Shown in pieces: positions 22,401-32,389 of a DNA stretch of 64,000 bases. Position numbers and translations under genes: made by a program. Under the pieces are notes generated by a model. The model saw only the letters and a program-made list of their open reading frames with translations. It ran no database searches and was not told where the DNA came from. The DNA comes from Strongylocentrotus purpuratus. Lineage: Eukaryota > Echinodermata > Echinoidea > Camarodonta > Strongylocentrotidae. The first letter of the stretch is position 1. Each line of letters begins with the position of its first letter. The stretch covers positions 2,269,352 to 2,333,351 of the forward strand of contig NW_022145596.1 in the NCBI RefSeq assembly GCF_000002235.5, in the 5' to 3' direction.

Positions 22401-23926
22401 GATGTCTGTATTAGCATCCTCTTACAATGTAGAGATTGCATCTCACAATCAAATAACAACTTTCACAAGTTAATTCAGTTTTTTAGGCAAAGAAAATACT
22501 TTTATTTCATATGATTCTGTAAAGATTATTTTATACTCGGCTTGTCATAGTGTGAGACAATTGCATTGCAAAATTCATCCATCATTATGATTATACATCA
22601 GGACAAATTCATAATCCTGATCAACATTTGGTTTGCCTTTGTACAAAATAAATTGTCATGTGACCCACTTCCTAAACATTATCTAGTTTCTAACATAAAG
22701 GTATAGTAGTTCTATGGTGTATGAAGCAATTGATAACCAGGGACCCGTTTCACAAGCCTTTTTTCAATGACAAATGATGGAAATCAGTGACAAATCTGTT
22801 GACAACCAATCAGAGGCGAGGATTAGCTTATAACAAAAACTGTCATTTGTCACTGATGACAAGTTTTGTGAAACGACCCCCAGGATAACCCCAAACTTAC
22901 ATCTCTGTTTCCTGATTTTTCAGATACGAGAAGTACACCCAGGCTGCTCAACAGGCTAAACTGGACAAGAGTGAGCAGGAGGGGAAGCAGCTGAAACGAG
23001 CGTTGGAACGTAGCGATGTCTATGTGGAAGAGCTAGAATGCAAGTTGGAGAGATATGAACAAGCTCATGGTGCTCTGGAACCCAGGACTAATCTCTCTCT
23101 CACACTCGAACTAGATAGCTTAAACGATGAAGGGTCTAGAGATTCTGTCAAGTTTGGCGAGTCGGACATCACCAGTGTTCCAGATAGTCCTGGTGCAGGA
23201 GATGACTGTTTGGCAGTGAGTCCTTATAAAATGGACGGTGATGAACCGGCTGCTAAGAAATTTTACTCCACTGGGGGAGTTTCTACGCTGTATTCTCCTA
23301 CAAGTCATGTCTATAGGGACATTTCCTATTCCCCTGATCAAGGACTGTACTCAAAGTTTCAGAAGTCATCCGAGAGTGCCAACGCAAGAGGATCCGGAAT
23401 CGGTTCTCTGTCTGATGATCAGAGTAAACCAAGCACAAGTTATGTTTCTTCTACTACTCCTAGCAGGGGATTCAGTACTCTTAGTCTGAGTTCAGGTACC
23501 AAGTTTGACAGAGCTGGAGGGGAAAGTCTTGACAATGCTGCAGAGAGAGGCACCTGTTCCCATTGGGGTTCATCCAAGAAGAGTCCAAGGAGACAGCTGG
23601 AGTTTGATACCCAGACTCGGGAGTCAACTGGAGATCATCTCAAGGTTCACCGTTCTGCGCCTATGTCTTCTACTTCCCCTGCTGAGAACTCTAGTAGTGC
23701 TGACCAACGAGATGCTCTGGCATCCAGAGGGAAATCCCCTGAAAAGAGGAAACTGGACAATACTCATGATAATACATTAAATGATCTGGATTATACGTTG
23801 ACTGAAGAGTTTGTGGACTCTGTCAAGCTGTTGAAAGCCGCCGAGAGAAGGATTCGGCAAAAGAGTGGTAGGCACTCAGATGCTGGGAACAATGTGGGCC
23901 CATCAACTTCAGGTGCTAGCTCATAG
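6759..23926 (+). CDS. RNF219: RNF219/OBI1 orthologue, RING-type E3 ubiquitin ligase, complete six-exon coding region
   Basis: Exons 6759-6830, 8768-8903, 14739-14830, 15859-16170, 17727-17815 and 22924-23926 join in frame with GT-AG junctions to 1,704 nt, 567 residues plus a TAG stop. The order is: a C3HC4 RING finger at residues 18-55 (C18, C21, C31, H35, C38, C41, C52, C55) with the typical SFTLPIACQICLGK lead and CPTCRVPIT end; an LRKMRFEMLHREYE helix; a long coiled coil over about residues 101-285 including LKRALERSDVYVEELE; then a Ser/Thr-rich, probably disordered tail with a conserved-looking helix near residues 521-548 (LDYTLTEEFVDSVKLLKAAE). Each block aligns with human RNF219, which mono-ubiquitylates ORC subunits to promote origin firing and also binds the CCR4-NOT deadenylase. 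The human protein is longer (about 726 residues); the difference lies in the tail. The start is fixed by homology at the RING lead sequence. Confidence 0.95.
6831..8767 (+). other. RNF219 intron 1
   Basis: 1,937 bp, no exon recognised. The stretch 6990-7110 and 7510-7600 is CpG-richer than the surroundings, with a short inverted sequence around GTCAGGACGATACCTGAC (7064-7081). 7780-7870 is a (GAT)n-like microsatellite patch. The rest is AT-rich without recognisable features. Confidence 0.8.
8768..8903 (+). CDS. RNF219: RNF219 coding exon 2 (rest of the RING finger)
   Basis: 136 nt after the acceptor CCTCTAG. It encodes KEPVICSNQHVFCNTC and CPTCRVPIT, giving the remaining six zinc ligands. It ends one base into the glycine codon that exon 3 completes, restoring the ILGG sequence of the family. 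Confidence 0.95.
9923..10850. mobile_element. Unclassified interspersed repeat with internal tandem units
   Basis: It begins TGTGTCGCCTGCGTAGC and ends around GCAGGCGAGACCGCCGAG, giving an imperfect inverted terminal pair (GTCGCCTGC / GCAGGCGAGAC). Just inside the left end is a (GGCGAC)n-like stretch. The body has three diverged tandem units of about 145 bp (around 10240, 10381 and 10531), each starting near ACCGATTTTGATT and carrying CTTCTACACA and TTATGGTA-type motifs. No coding capacity. Confidence 0.55.
11650..12205 (+). pseudogene. CR1/L2-type LINE 3'-end remnant
   Basis: The open frame 11671-12072 (133 codons) reads like the C-terminal tail of the reverse-transcriptase ORF of such LINEs: HWLPITQNIAFKILMIVYKALNG, then CAFSCPAPELWNNLPLD and VLKVLLKMHL. 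After the stop comes a typical tail ending in (ATT)n (12190-12204). Truncated at the 5' end, so dead. Confidence 0.8.
14739..14830 (+). CDS. RNF219: RNF219 coding exon 3
   Basis: 92 nt after TTTCTCAG, ending GAG|GTAAAT. It encodes LRKMRFEMLHREYE, the helix that follows the RING in vertebrate RNF219 (LRKTRLELLHKEYE). Confidence 0.93.
14831..15858 (+). other. RNF219 intron 3
   Basis: 1,028 bp between exons 3 and 4; AT-rich, no repeat or gene recognised. Open frames inside it (for example 15127-15444) have no coding character. Confidence 0.85.
15859..16170 (+). CDS. RNF219: RNF219 coding exon 4 (coiled coil)
   Basis: 312 nt, 104 codons, phase 0 at both ends. It starts AEIETLQTEVARLRAKNSQL, a heptad-patterned coiled coil, passes through a polar Ser/Thr-rich linker and resumes a coil (LLTQKLKKTANAYQKLKAEM). 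The acceptor is ATCCAG and the donor GTAAGA. Confidence 0.93.
16171..17726 (+). other. RNF219 intron 4
   Basis: 1,556 bp. It has an (AT)n run at 16438-16461 and an unclassified, more CpG-containing patch at about 16990-17110. Nothing else recognised. Confidence 0.85.
16438..16461. repeat. (AT)n microsatellite
   Basis: Uninterrupted AT dinucleotides in RNF219 intron 4. Confidence 0.95.
17727..17815 (+). CDS. RNF219: RNF219 coding exon 5
   Basis: 89 nt, between TTTCAG and GTAAGTC. It encodes a continuing coil (YLREIGRLKQTLTGRSPR) and ends two bases into a lysine codon completed by exon 6. The GRSPRK junction corresponds to the NRSPQK of vertebrates. Confidence 0.92.
18363..18383. repeat. (AT)n microsatellite
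   Basis: AT dinucleotides in RNF219 intron 5. Confidence 0.95.
19449..19480. repeat. (AT)n microsatellite
   Basis: AT dinucleotides directly abutting the tandem duplication that follows. Confidence 0.95.
19481..19718. repeat. Two-copy tandem duplication (about 120 bp units)
   Basis: Copies start at 19481 and 19605, each beginning CAAATTAATCAGCTTG and ending CCTTTCCAAAATCATCAT. They differ mainly by a small deletion in the second copy, so the duplication is recent. Confidence 0.9.
20265..20459. mobile_element. TTAA-flanked MITE, copy 1
   Basis: About 195 bp bounded by TTAA (20265-20268 and 20456-20459). Shares its whole length with the copy at 21987, including CACTGACAGGTGGTTATCT, CAACAGGCACCGATTAGGC and the end CAGTGGGGCTTTAA. 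Confidence 0.7.
21987..22182. mobile_element. TTAA-flanked MITE, copy 2
   Basis: Same family and orientation as the copy at 20265. Inverted ends AGCCCATCTGTACTA and AGCCCCACTGCACTA (reverse complement of the right end) inside TTAA. TTAA target sites with purine-starting ends fit Kolobok-type elements better than piggyBac, an inference. Confidence 0.72.
22739..22882. mobile_element. Small MITE next to the RNF219 exon 6 acceptor
   Basis: Left end AGGGACCCGTTTCACAA and right end TTGTGAAACGACCCCCA are inverted copies. The flanks repeat GATAACC (22732-22738 and 22884-22890). About 144 bp, no coding capacity. Confidence 0.7.
22924..23926 (+). CDS. RNF219: RNF219 coding exon 6 (end of coil, disordered tail, stop)
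   Basis: 1,003 nt, beginning after TTTTTCAG and completing the split lysine. It carries the best-conserved coil motif LKRALERSDVYVEELE (about residues 258-273), a 230-residue Ser/Pro/Gly-rich tail, an acidic then basic helix near residues 521-548, and the TAG stop at 23924-23926. The acceptor lies only about 40 bp downstream of a MITE (22739-22882). Confidence 0.95.
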
Positions 23927-24479
23927 TGGCAATGTGAGATCTCAATCTGTTGAGTAAATCACATAACATTTCCTATACTCAGGCATAATTTCTGAAATTT
24001 CCCGGTTTTTGTTGTGTTAATGCAAATACAGGTATATTTGTTGTAGATGTTAATCACTTTGTCTTAATGTTCTGTGTAGACTACTGATTTTTTATGCAAA
24101 AAGCTTGGGGTTCTTCTTTCATGATTCCATCCTTCTGGTATATCTTAAACCCCATGCACACACATGACAAACTGCCTTAAAAGATAAAAATGTGCTTCAG
24201 CAAAATTTATTTGCACAAGCATGATATTGTTTATATTTCTGTTTCTTCCAACAGCACACAGATATTTGGGTACACTCTAGGACCTTTATTGCATGCAACT
24301 TCTTTTTTACTTCTACCTGCCATTCATTTATTTGTAAAATGATTTTATGTTGTGACAGGTTTTTTTTTCTCTATTCATCACATCATGTGTGAATGGGGTT
24401 TTACACTCCTGAAGGCTGTTCACATATATCATGGTAAATTGTGCTAGTTTATCTCAGCATTTTTGAATATTTGTTGTTG

Positions 24480-24988
24480 TTAAAGGTCATACAAAGTTTT
24501 GGTATGGGGTCATGAATTTGGTTCAAATGTTTTTATTGGAAGCATATGCGATCCTACGATATTCAGTGATCATTGTCTCGGTTGAAATCGAGTCTAAAGT
24601 GATGAAATTGTAAATAACAAACTTTTATGTTGTATAGCTCCCTCTCAAGGTCAATATATTAATTTAACTATAAAACAATGTTTCTTGACTAAAATCGACC
24701 AATTCGCTATTTCCGTTTGGAAGTTATATATCACAACTACATATTCTGAGATGTTCAGGGTTGCAGCTACCATTGTATGGCCGTAGGCGCTATTTGAAAT
24801 TTATCCAAATTTACCGGGAGCACCGGTAAATTTTTATATTCAATTTTTCTCGAAAGCAGAAGTGTTTGAGTGGCTAATTTTTTAATTGCTTATTGCCCAT
24901 CCACAGGGGCATCCAAATATATCAGAATTGTAAAGAATCGCTCTCCAGCCAATTTTCAAAATTTCCCAAAACTTTGTATTACCTTTAA
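24480..24988. mobile_element. TTAA-flanked MITE, 509 bp
   Basis: Bounded by TTAA (24480-24483 and 24985-24988), with inverted ends AAGGTCATACAAAGTTTTGG and its near-complement at the right (CCAAAACTTTGTATTACCTT). Located in the probable RNF219 3' UTR. No coding capacity. Confidence 0.78.
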
Positions 24989-26395
24989 TGTACTATATGA
25001 ATGAAAAGTGGGGTGATAAAAAGTAGCTACGTGCAACAAAGGACCTTGACATATTCGGTGATTGGTTTGTTGTAAGACGCGAAAATGTAAGCTGTAGTAT
25101 GCAGTATGCTTGTAAAAAAAACACTGCAGTAAACTGGCATATGTAAAAAATCCTTTACTGCTGTCATAATCATCCGTTGGTCTTCAGGCTTGTCTTTGAT
25201 ATCCCAATCTTATCATTACTGAAACACTTCACAATCATTGTTATCTTTGTGCTTCATCGTTTCAACTATTATCTACACGTACCTCCTGCTCTTTCTCCTC
25301 TTTAGAGTCTTCTTTCTCTCTGTGTCTCTCATCCATCTATCTATCCTCCATCCATCCTCCTCAACCCGTCATTCTTTCTCATTCATTTCTTCTCCTTCTC
25401 ATTCTTCTCTTCCACCTTATCATCATCACCATCACTGCTGTTATCACCATAGTAATAAGCTTAACCACACCCACTTTCTTAGGTGCTTAAAGTTATTTTG
25501 TTCTTCAACTGCCACATATTTTTTGTTACTAGGCTGAGTATATCATCTTTGCATATTTTGTATTGCAGCTACCAAAAGCTCCTCTTGTAATGGGTTTAAG
25601 TACACTACATGTGTATGAGAAAACTTAATTTGATATTACCTCTCATTTCTAGATTTGCTGATGTTATGCTCAAATGTTCTAAATATTTAAAGTGATCATA
25701 ATTCACCACACCTGACGTAAAAAAAACAACCACTCAAACTTACAAGAAGTTTACCATTGTATCTGTGGTGGCGTTTATGGGCCACGACTTGAAACTAGCA
25801 ACCATATGTGAACGCACATAATTAGCAGATATTAAATGAATATCTATAGAATATGTCTTTTTAACTTCAATCATGTTTAAAAATTGAAATAAAATAAAAA
25901 ATCATATCATTTGGATGAACCCTCTATAGTATAACAGTATGTCAATTTATCAAAATGTATTGAAATAATTTGATTACAGACTGAGGCAATCTGTTTCTTC
26001 TTTATCTCCATATGTTCCAAATATAGTATTGATGGCACTGTTAATTGGATGTCATTATCTCCATGAAGTTTTGGATGCTAGAGTGCCTTGGACACAAATG
26101 GTTAATATGAGCACTCTCCAAGAAGCTCATATTATTATATGAATATAGCAAGATGAAATCAACATTAGGATTTCTTTAGGCTGAGGTAAAATACAATCAT
26201 TTTATCATTATTAGTAGTTTTACTGGTGCGTGTTAAGATAGGGAGGTGTCCTTGTATAATTTATCAACGACTTATTGGTTTCCTGTTTTTTTAAACGTTT
26301 GTAATACTTGTTGGTTTTATTTATATGTGCAGGACCTGTATCAAAGCAGTAGAGTAACACTTAGGTTCATAGTTTGATACAATGGGTACATATTA

Positions 26396-26401
26396 AATAA
26401 A
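26396..26401 (+). terminator. Candidate polyadenylation signal for RNF219
   Basis: AATAAA within TATTAAATAAAG, followed within about 20 bp by a GT-rich element. It is the best-formed signal downstream of the RNF219 stop, but a site near 25890 could also be used. Confidence 0.35.
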
Positions 26402-26420
26402 GATTGATTACATGTTTGTT

Positions 26421-28715
26421 GTACTATCCTCATTCCTACCCTCAAAACAGATCAGACAAAAGCTTCTTTTGTATTGTTTGCAATACAAGATCTGTAGCTT
26501 GCCGTGCTTATTTTGAAAAAGTGTTTGGATATTAAGTATTGTGTACTGGTAGTTTCATGAAGATTCATCCAGTATCCTAGAAATTAATACTAAATTACAA
26601 CTCGGTTACTTTAATTATTGTTCAACTTAGTTCTCAGAAACTTTTGGCCAGTTCCTTCTGGCATCTTTAGGCGGTCTGGAGGACGCCGTCTTTTTGTTCA
26701 AGTTTGCTCGTTGGTCCGCGAATCGGTATTGTGTAGTTTAACACATGATACAAATTGTGTACATCATCACTGTGTTTCTACTTTATATGTTTTTTTTTAT
26801 TTAGTGATCATTAATATCTTATCTCAGGTCCTTCCTAAAGTTCATTGTCTTTCTCTTGTTTAAAAGTATGCACAAAGATTGTGTTAAAAGATGCAAGGAA
26901 TGCTGAAATACATTTTGGTACAGATTCTGAAATTCGATCAGATTGTTTCCAGTCTCTTTTATGTTTACAAATCGTATATAGGAGATACTTTTCATTCTCT
27001 CTTTTTGCAAGATAAAGATTTAAAAAAATTGTCATGCATAAATACATCTTCATGTGCTTTAAAAGCAAAAACAGTCATAATAGCAACAACAACAACTAAA
27101 CAGCAAAACTTCAGACCAAAAGGGCAACCAACAAATAATTTCTTAATGTATTGTAATAGAAATGTAAAAATGTGAAAATCCAAGGATTGTCTACAAATTT
27201 CATGCCTTTGTGTTCGTTTTGCTTGGATTCTGGAATTTTCTTTGTTTTCCTCAGAATATTCTTGACAATTTTATTTGGTCTTCAAGATATCTATAATCAC
27301 TTTTGAAAGACTTTTTCCATTTCTCTCAGAATATTTTTGAACTTTTACTTGGCTGTGATGAAATCTCAAAAACTTTTGATGGAATTTTCTTTTGTTTCCT
27401 TTAGAATATTCTAGAAAATCCAAGTACATGACAATGCTAAGGTTTTCCACGAATTAATCATGTATTAATGTCGTTCTCCCCCACTTCTCCTTTCCATTTC
27501 GACCTCATTGTGGATTCTTCTTGAACTGATTTATGAGGCTGGTATTAAACATATTTATGCAGGCATAGAACTTCCTAGAGGAAGACATCCATTTTTCTTG
27601 TTTGAACTTACAAACAACCTATATGAGTATTTCATTAAGGATTAGATCGAAACACCCACCATTATTTTCTTCCTTTCGTAATTCCATTTTATTCTTGTAT
27701 TTTTTGTTAAACCCGTATTATCATAATCTTTATCTCCTGCTACTAAAGTTTTGGAACCATTGATTACCCGATGCGATGTTGATAATGCATAAATATTACA
27801 TTAAAAGAGAGATGGAGTCCTAATAAAAGATATTTATACCAATAATCCCGTTTTGAAAGAGGAATATTCATAGCAGGGAGGTTAATAGTATGACAAACGA
27901 ACCCCGCCCAAGGTAGTTTTCATCGTAGGATAAAGCCTTCCAAAGCTATTTGGATCACTCAAACGTCAGCGTATGACGCAAATTCATGAATTTATCCTAT
28001 CAGTTTGAATATAAAAATCTAAGGTTTTTCCTGAACTCCGCTCAGGTATTGAAGTACAGGCTTGATTTTAAATGTCGGAATGCCTAGGGCTATGACAATC
28101 GGGTATAAAGAACTTACATTGAACACTCTCTTTAGAAGCTACGCGACCAAAGTAAGTCATGAAATTTTCGTGCATTAATTTCCTTTCAATTTGTGAAAAG
28201 GAGAAGCATCGATGGCTCGCAAAAACCATCAGAAACAGCTGCCCGTTCAGCAAAAGTCACGTCCAAAAATGGTCCCTTGTTTTTAAGGGATCCACTAAAA
28301 ATGAGAGAAAAGGTCTGGTTTTTGTGGTAGGAGATTGATGAGCAAGGTGGATTGAAATCAGCGTAATTGAGAGCAAGCGATATATACCGCTCCGACAATC
28401 TTCAGGAAGTGAAAAGCAGATTTTTTTTCTCTCTCTCTCCCTCCCTGGGATGATGAAAAAGATCCGTTTTTAATGTATACCTATTCTTTCTATATCATTT
28501 CGTTAATTTACTGGGGGGGGGATAAAGGGGAAATAATTTTATCAGAGATGGGAGAAATGATTTCCAAATCCTTGTATACCTCGGTATGGTACTTCACAAT
28601 CATGAAATGGTTGATAAATCGGGATGAATCTCTTTTAAAGCTTAACTACATATAAATAGTGTTCTTCACTTCTCCTCCCCCTTCCCCTTTCTCACCCCTC
28701 TCAGTCCCCCTCCCC
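26421..28715. other. Intergenic, start of the RNF219-POU4 desert
   Basis: Mostly unique AT-rich sequence. A short CpG-containing stretch lies at 26640-26720. The piece 27880-28400 is of higher complexity than its surroundings. No gene recognised on either strand. Confidence 0.6.
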
Positions 28716-28736
28716 CTCACTATCTCTCTCTCTCTC

Positions 28737-28790
<54 letters not shown>
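28716..28790. repeat. (CT)n microsatellite
   Basis: Nearly pure CT for about 75 bp. Confidence 0.95.
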
Positions 28791-28793
<3 letters not shown>

Positions 28794-28799
28794 TAGTCT

Positions 28800-30085
28800 C
28801 TTTACGAAGTTCCCAAAACAAATTCAGGCCGGGGGGAGAGACTGAGAGTGGAGAAAAAGGGAAGGGGAGGAGGAGAAGGAAAGAACATTATTTATAATTA
28901 TGTAGTTAAGCTTTAAAAGATATTATTACCATAACATAGCGAAGTTATCTTGTTAATCATATAATAGCGAAAATCCAAAAATGCTAGTAAAGGGTCTTAT
29001 ATGGTTCAAGCATATCAGGAGAGAAAATAACAGCTTGCCTCTGACTCTCGTTTACAACTACCCAGGACAAGGCTTATCAAGAGCAATTAAAAATACCAAA
29101 GACAACAACTAACCCCGGACAAAAAATATACGCCCTTGAATCAATCTATTTTTCGGTTTTAATGTTCTTCATTCCATCTCTCTTTCTTGTTATCATTGCC
29201 CTTTTAAAGAGGATTCATCTCCACCGGGTATGATCGTGTGAATCATATGGGTTTTTTTTATCATACCAATTTGGCGATGAGTATGGCACGCTGGCAGCTA
29301 ACGAGGCTGACGTGACTTCTACGCCCAAACCTCCGGCGTGCTAGCATCTCGCTCTTCGCTTCACGGCGCCACCCTAATGACGCCATCTCACTGCATTCTT
29401 CAATTCCTTTTATCACTTCCACACGCAATTCATTCCATTACTTTTTTTCTCTCAATCCACCTTCAATTGTCCTTTTCCGTAGGCGGATGACAAAGGATGA
29501 GACAAGATTCGCTGCCAATATCTCACGATTTTTACTATCTTTTCAGCCGACAACTCAATTATTCTAATGGACTTTTATATTACAAAAATCCTTATTTCAC
29601 TTTTTGCACGTACACATACTTTATCCTCTATGAATTTTGAAATTCACCTTTCTCCTTTGGCGCTATTTTAAAGTAAAGCAGGAAAAGATTGCTGGATCGC
29701 TGTAGCTGATACAAAAATAAAATGAGTAAACCTGCATAATGGATACATTTAGCAATTAAGCTTTTGTCGTGTAACATACAAAGTGTTTTTATATCGGCTC
29801 CAAATTATAGTTAAGTTTTAACATGTTTTAATGACAAACTTGACCTAAAAAAAAAAAAATATTACTAACACTTTGGAGCCATTTCACTTCAGTAAGACAA
29901 TAGGAGGAACAAAGTAGGTGACCAGCAAAATGAATTTAGAAATAAAACATTCCCTAATTCCCCAGTGGCTTATCCAGAAATATATACAATTGGGCTGGAA
30001 ACCTCAGGTCAAAGGACATCTATTTTCTTTTAATCAATAGGTAGAAATTAAAAACATTAGTCTTGTCTTCAGCAGAACTACAATA
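28800..30085. other. Intergenic unique sequence with a GC-richer block
   Basis: No gene. 29270-29400 is GC- and CpG-richer than the neighbourhood and repeat-free, which makes it a candidate regulatory element. Confidence 0.5.
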
Positions 30086-30099
30086 ATGATGTTACTCTA

Positions 30100-30224
30100 T
30101 CTTTCTCTTTCTCTCTCCCGCTCGATCCCTCCCCTCTTACTGTTTTCTTTTTCTCAAGATCCTTCTCTCCCAATTGAATTTTACATCTTTCACCTCCCCC
30201 ACTCTCTTCCTCCTCCTCTCTCTC

Positions 30225-30256
<32 letters not shown>

Positions 30257-30330
30257 CCCCTCTCTCTCTCTCCCCATCTCTCTCTCTCTTCCCCTCCCTG
30301 CCTCCCCTCTCTCTCTCTCCCTCGTGTTCC
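30100..30330. repeat. (CT)n-rich tract
   Basis: Pyrimidine tract with several CT runs (main run about 30218-30256). Confidence 0.93.
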
Positions 30331-30631
30331 TTCTCATTGTTTCTCAAACTTCTTCAATTTAATGATCCCCCATAAAATTCATAATACATGAATGATTGTT
30401 GATCCGAAAAAATATTTCCACGACTAGGCTGGAGAATTTCGAATTAACAGGAGACTTTTAGGATTGAATCAATGCCATAATTACTTTCTAGAGTGGCAAA
30501 ACAAGAAGTAAAATAATAATAAAACAGCAAACGAGCAAAAGATTGGGTTACATGAAACAACACCAAACAAAATTTGTTCCGGAAAGGCTGCAGTTTTCAT
30601 TGTATTCTAATCGTATTTTTGACTACGTAGC

Positions 30632-30832
30632 CAGGGGCGGATCGAGGGGGGCGCACGCCCCCCCCACCCCCAAAATATTCACGTGAATGTTCAGTTTACC
30701 TATTCAAAAATGCCTCAGAATGTACCATATTAGCGCATCTTAAGCCGTAGAGGCTTCGCGCTCGCAATTTCGTTCGCTTCACGCCCCCTCCCCCCATCCC
30801 GCCCCTTTTGGAAAATCCTGGATCCGCCCCTG
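30632..30832. mobile_element. Short hAT-type MITE (201 bp)
   Basis: Left end CAGGGGCGGATCGAGG and right end CCTGGATCCGCCCCTG are inverted copies of the hAT terminal motif that also bounds the 47786 element (CAGGCGCGGATCCAGG). A clean 8-bp duplication is not visible, so one flank may have decayed. The interior includes GCTTCGCGC. Confidence 0.72.
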
Positions 30833-32300
30833 GTAGTTTTGGTTCATGTAAATTTCTTTCATGTATGGGGGGATTACAACAACTATACTGTACCCAGAAT
30901 GCTCAGGCCCTTTTGCAAGACTCTTCAACGTAAGGTTTTATTTCATACATAATATCAGGACATAACATAGAAAGTGAGTATATTCTAAGGAGTTCTCTAC
31001 AATTTATATTAATGAATAAGTAATCTATGTATTAGTAATTGATTGTGACACGAATTTTTCATGATAATCGGGATGAGATTGTTTGCATATAATTATCTCT
31101 TTTAGTGGATTGTAAAGATAATTATATCAAACATTACACCACATGGATTGATTAGGCCTACTATTAACATTACATTTGCTTTGTTTTATTCTTTGCGACA
31201 TAATAAAATGTTTAAAAGTATTACAGGTCATGCGTCAACGACCGTAATTATTATTCCTATCGCAGGTCTAATCGTCACAATGATTGTTTCATTTAGTAAA
31301 AATTCATACGTTTAATTTATTCATTATTGTAAATCGTTTATTTCCGCACCATTGCATTGCTCGTTTGTTTTATTAATGCATGCCGTGCATTACCCACAGA
31401 AATCGATAAATTTAGGACGTATGCTGTCTTTATCTTTATAATTATGTAGGGTAATAGTATTTTCAAAGCGGCATTCGAGCGTTAGTTAGAACTATTAATT
31501 TGGGTATAGACAGTTTTTACGACACGGCATGGTGTTGAAATCTTCGATTCCCCTGACCTTGACTTACAGCGGTACCCCTTACTAAACGCACAACAATACA
31601 CGGATGCGTAGTAATAACATACAAAGGAGTGGGGCGGGTGTTTTAGAAACCGGTTTGTTGTAAGGACGCGGAAACGAACGAGAGGGACTACATAATCATC
31701 TTGGCGTCGCGTTCCTGAGGATGATGGCTTCGTTAGCTATCATAACGGATCAGGAAGCGGTTAGCTTGCATTAGAAGCCCGAGAGCAGGTGGGGGTTTCC
31801 TCAGGGTTGTACTGCTTGAGATACGAATGATACACAACCATTATTCAAATGAATATAATTACACCTGCCATCCAGTATTATACCCTTTCAATGACTTTTT
31901 AAGGTTAAGTGCTTAAACAATAAAAGCATAATATACCGGACATAATTGAAATGAACGCATCCACGCAAAATCTCGCTTTATTCCATCTCATCGACGGAGC
32001 GGAGACAAGACGGTCGTTTAAGTCCGTCGAAAACAGTCAAAGCAGGTGACTGAATCATATTAAGATATCTGACCTATTAGCTTGTTTGTCACCGATCCCA
32101 TCATGAGTTTTCAGTATTCTCGAAAAAGTTGTATATATAATAGACTTATGGTGTGGTGTAGGCTGGGTCTGGTTATTGGTTTTTTTTCTTCTTTTAATGA
32201 CATAATGGGGCGCAGTGTAGGAAGCTATTGTATTATGGTTGTTGTTGTTTTTGTGTGTTTTTTTTTCTTCCAGTGGGCCTGTTTCATCCCTGAACTACTA
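30833..32300. other. Intergenic unique sequence
   Basis: No gene. 31080-31450 is dense in AT-rich homeodomain/POU-like words (TTTGCATATAATTAT near 31081, TTAATGCATGCCGTGCAT near 31373). 31540-31800 is CpG-richer. Confidence 0.5.
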
Positions 32301-32307
32301 TATTTAC

Positions 32308-32338
32308 ATCTCTCTCTCTCTCTCTCTCTCTCTCCCCA

Positions 32339-32387
<49 letters not shown>
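32308..32387. repeat. (CT)n microsatellite
   Basis: CT run interrupted by a few bases. Confidence 0.95.
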
Positions 32388-32388
<1 letters not shown>

Positions 32389-32389
32389 C

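Larger units (their letters stand above)
17816..22923 (+). other. RNF219 intron 5
   Basis: 5,108 bp. It holds (AT)n runs (18363-18383, 19449-19480), a two-copy tandem duplication (19481-19718), two copies of a TTAA-flanked MITE (20265-20459 and 21987-22182) and a third MITE next to the exon 6 acceptor (22739-22882). Confidence 0.85.
23927..26420 (+). other. RNF219: Probable RNF219 3' UTR and downstream region
   Basis: No coding exon follows the stop. The first AATAAA hexamers after the stop are at 25888-25893 and 25893-25898; another at 26396-26401 is followed at once by a GT-rich stretch (TGTTTGTTGT, about 26413-26422), a layout typical of a cleavage/polyadenylation site. The interval contains a complete TTAA-flanked MITE (24480-24988) and a pyrimidine-rich patch at 25290-25450. 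The UTR extent is an inference. Confidence 0.45.

Noticed and set aside
26618..26730. CpG-containing piece that could be an exon on either strand
   Set aside because: Minus-strand reading gives an open stretch (FADQRANLNKKTASSRPPK), but with no recognisable homology or convincing splice pair.
28068..28398. Minus-strand frames in higher-complexity sequence
   Set aside because: Short, no domain, no splice context; more likely non-coding.
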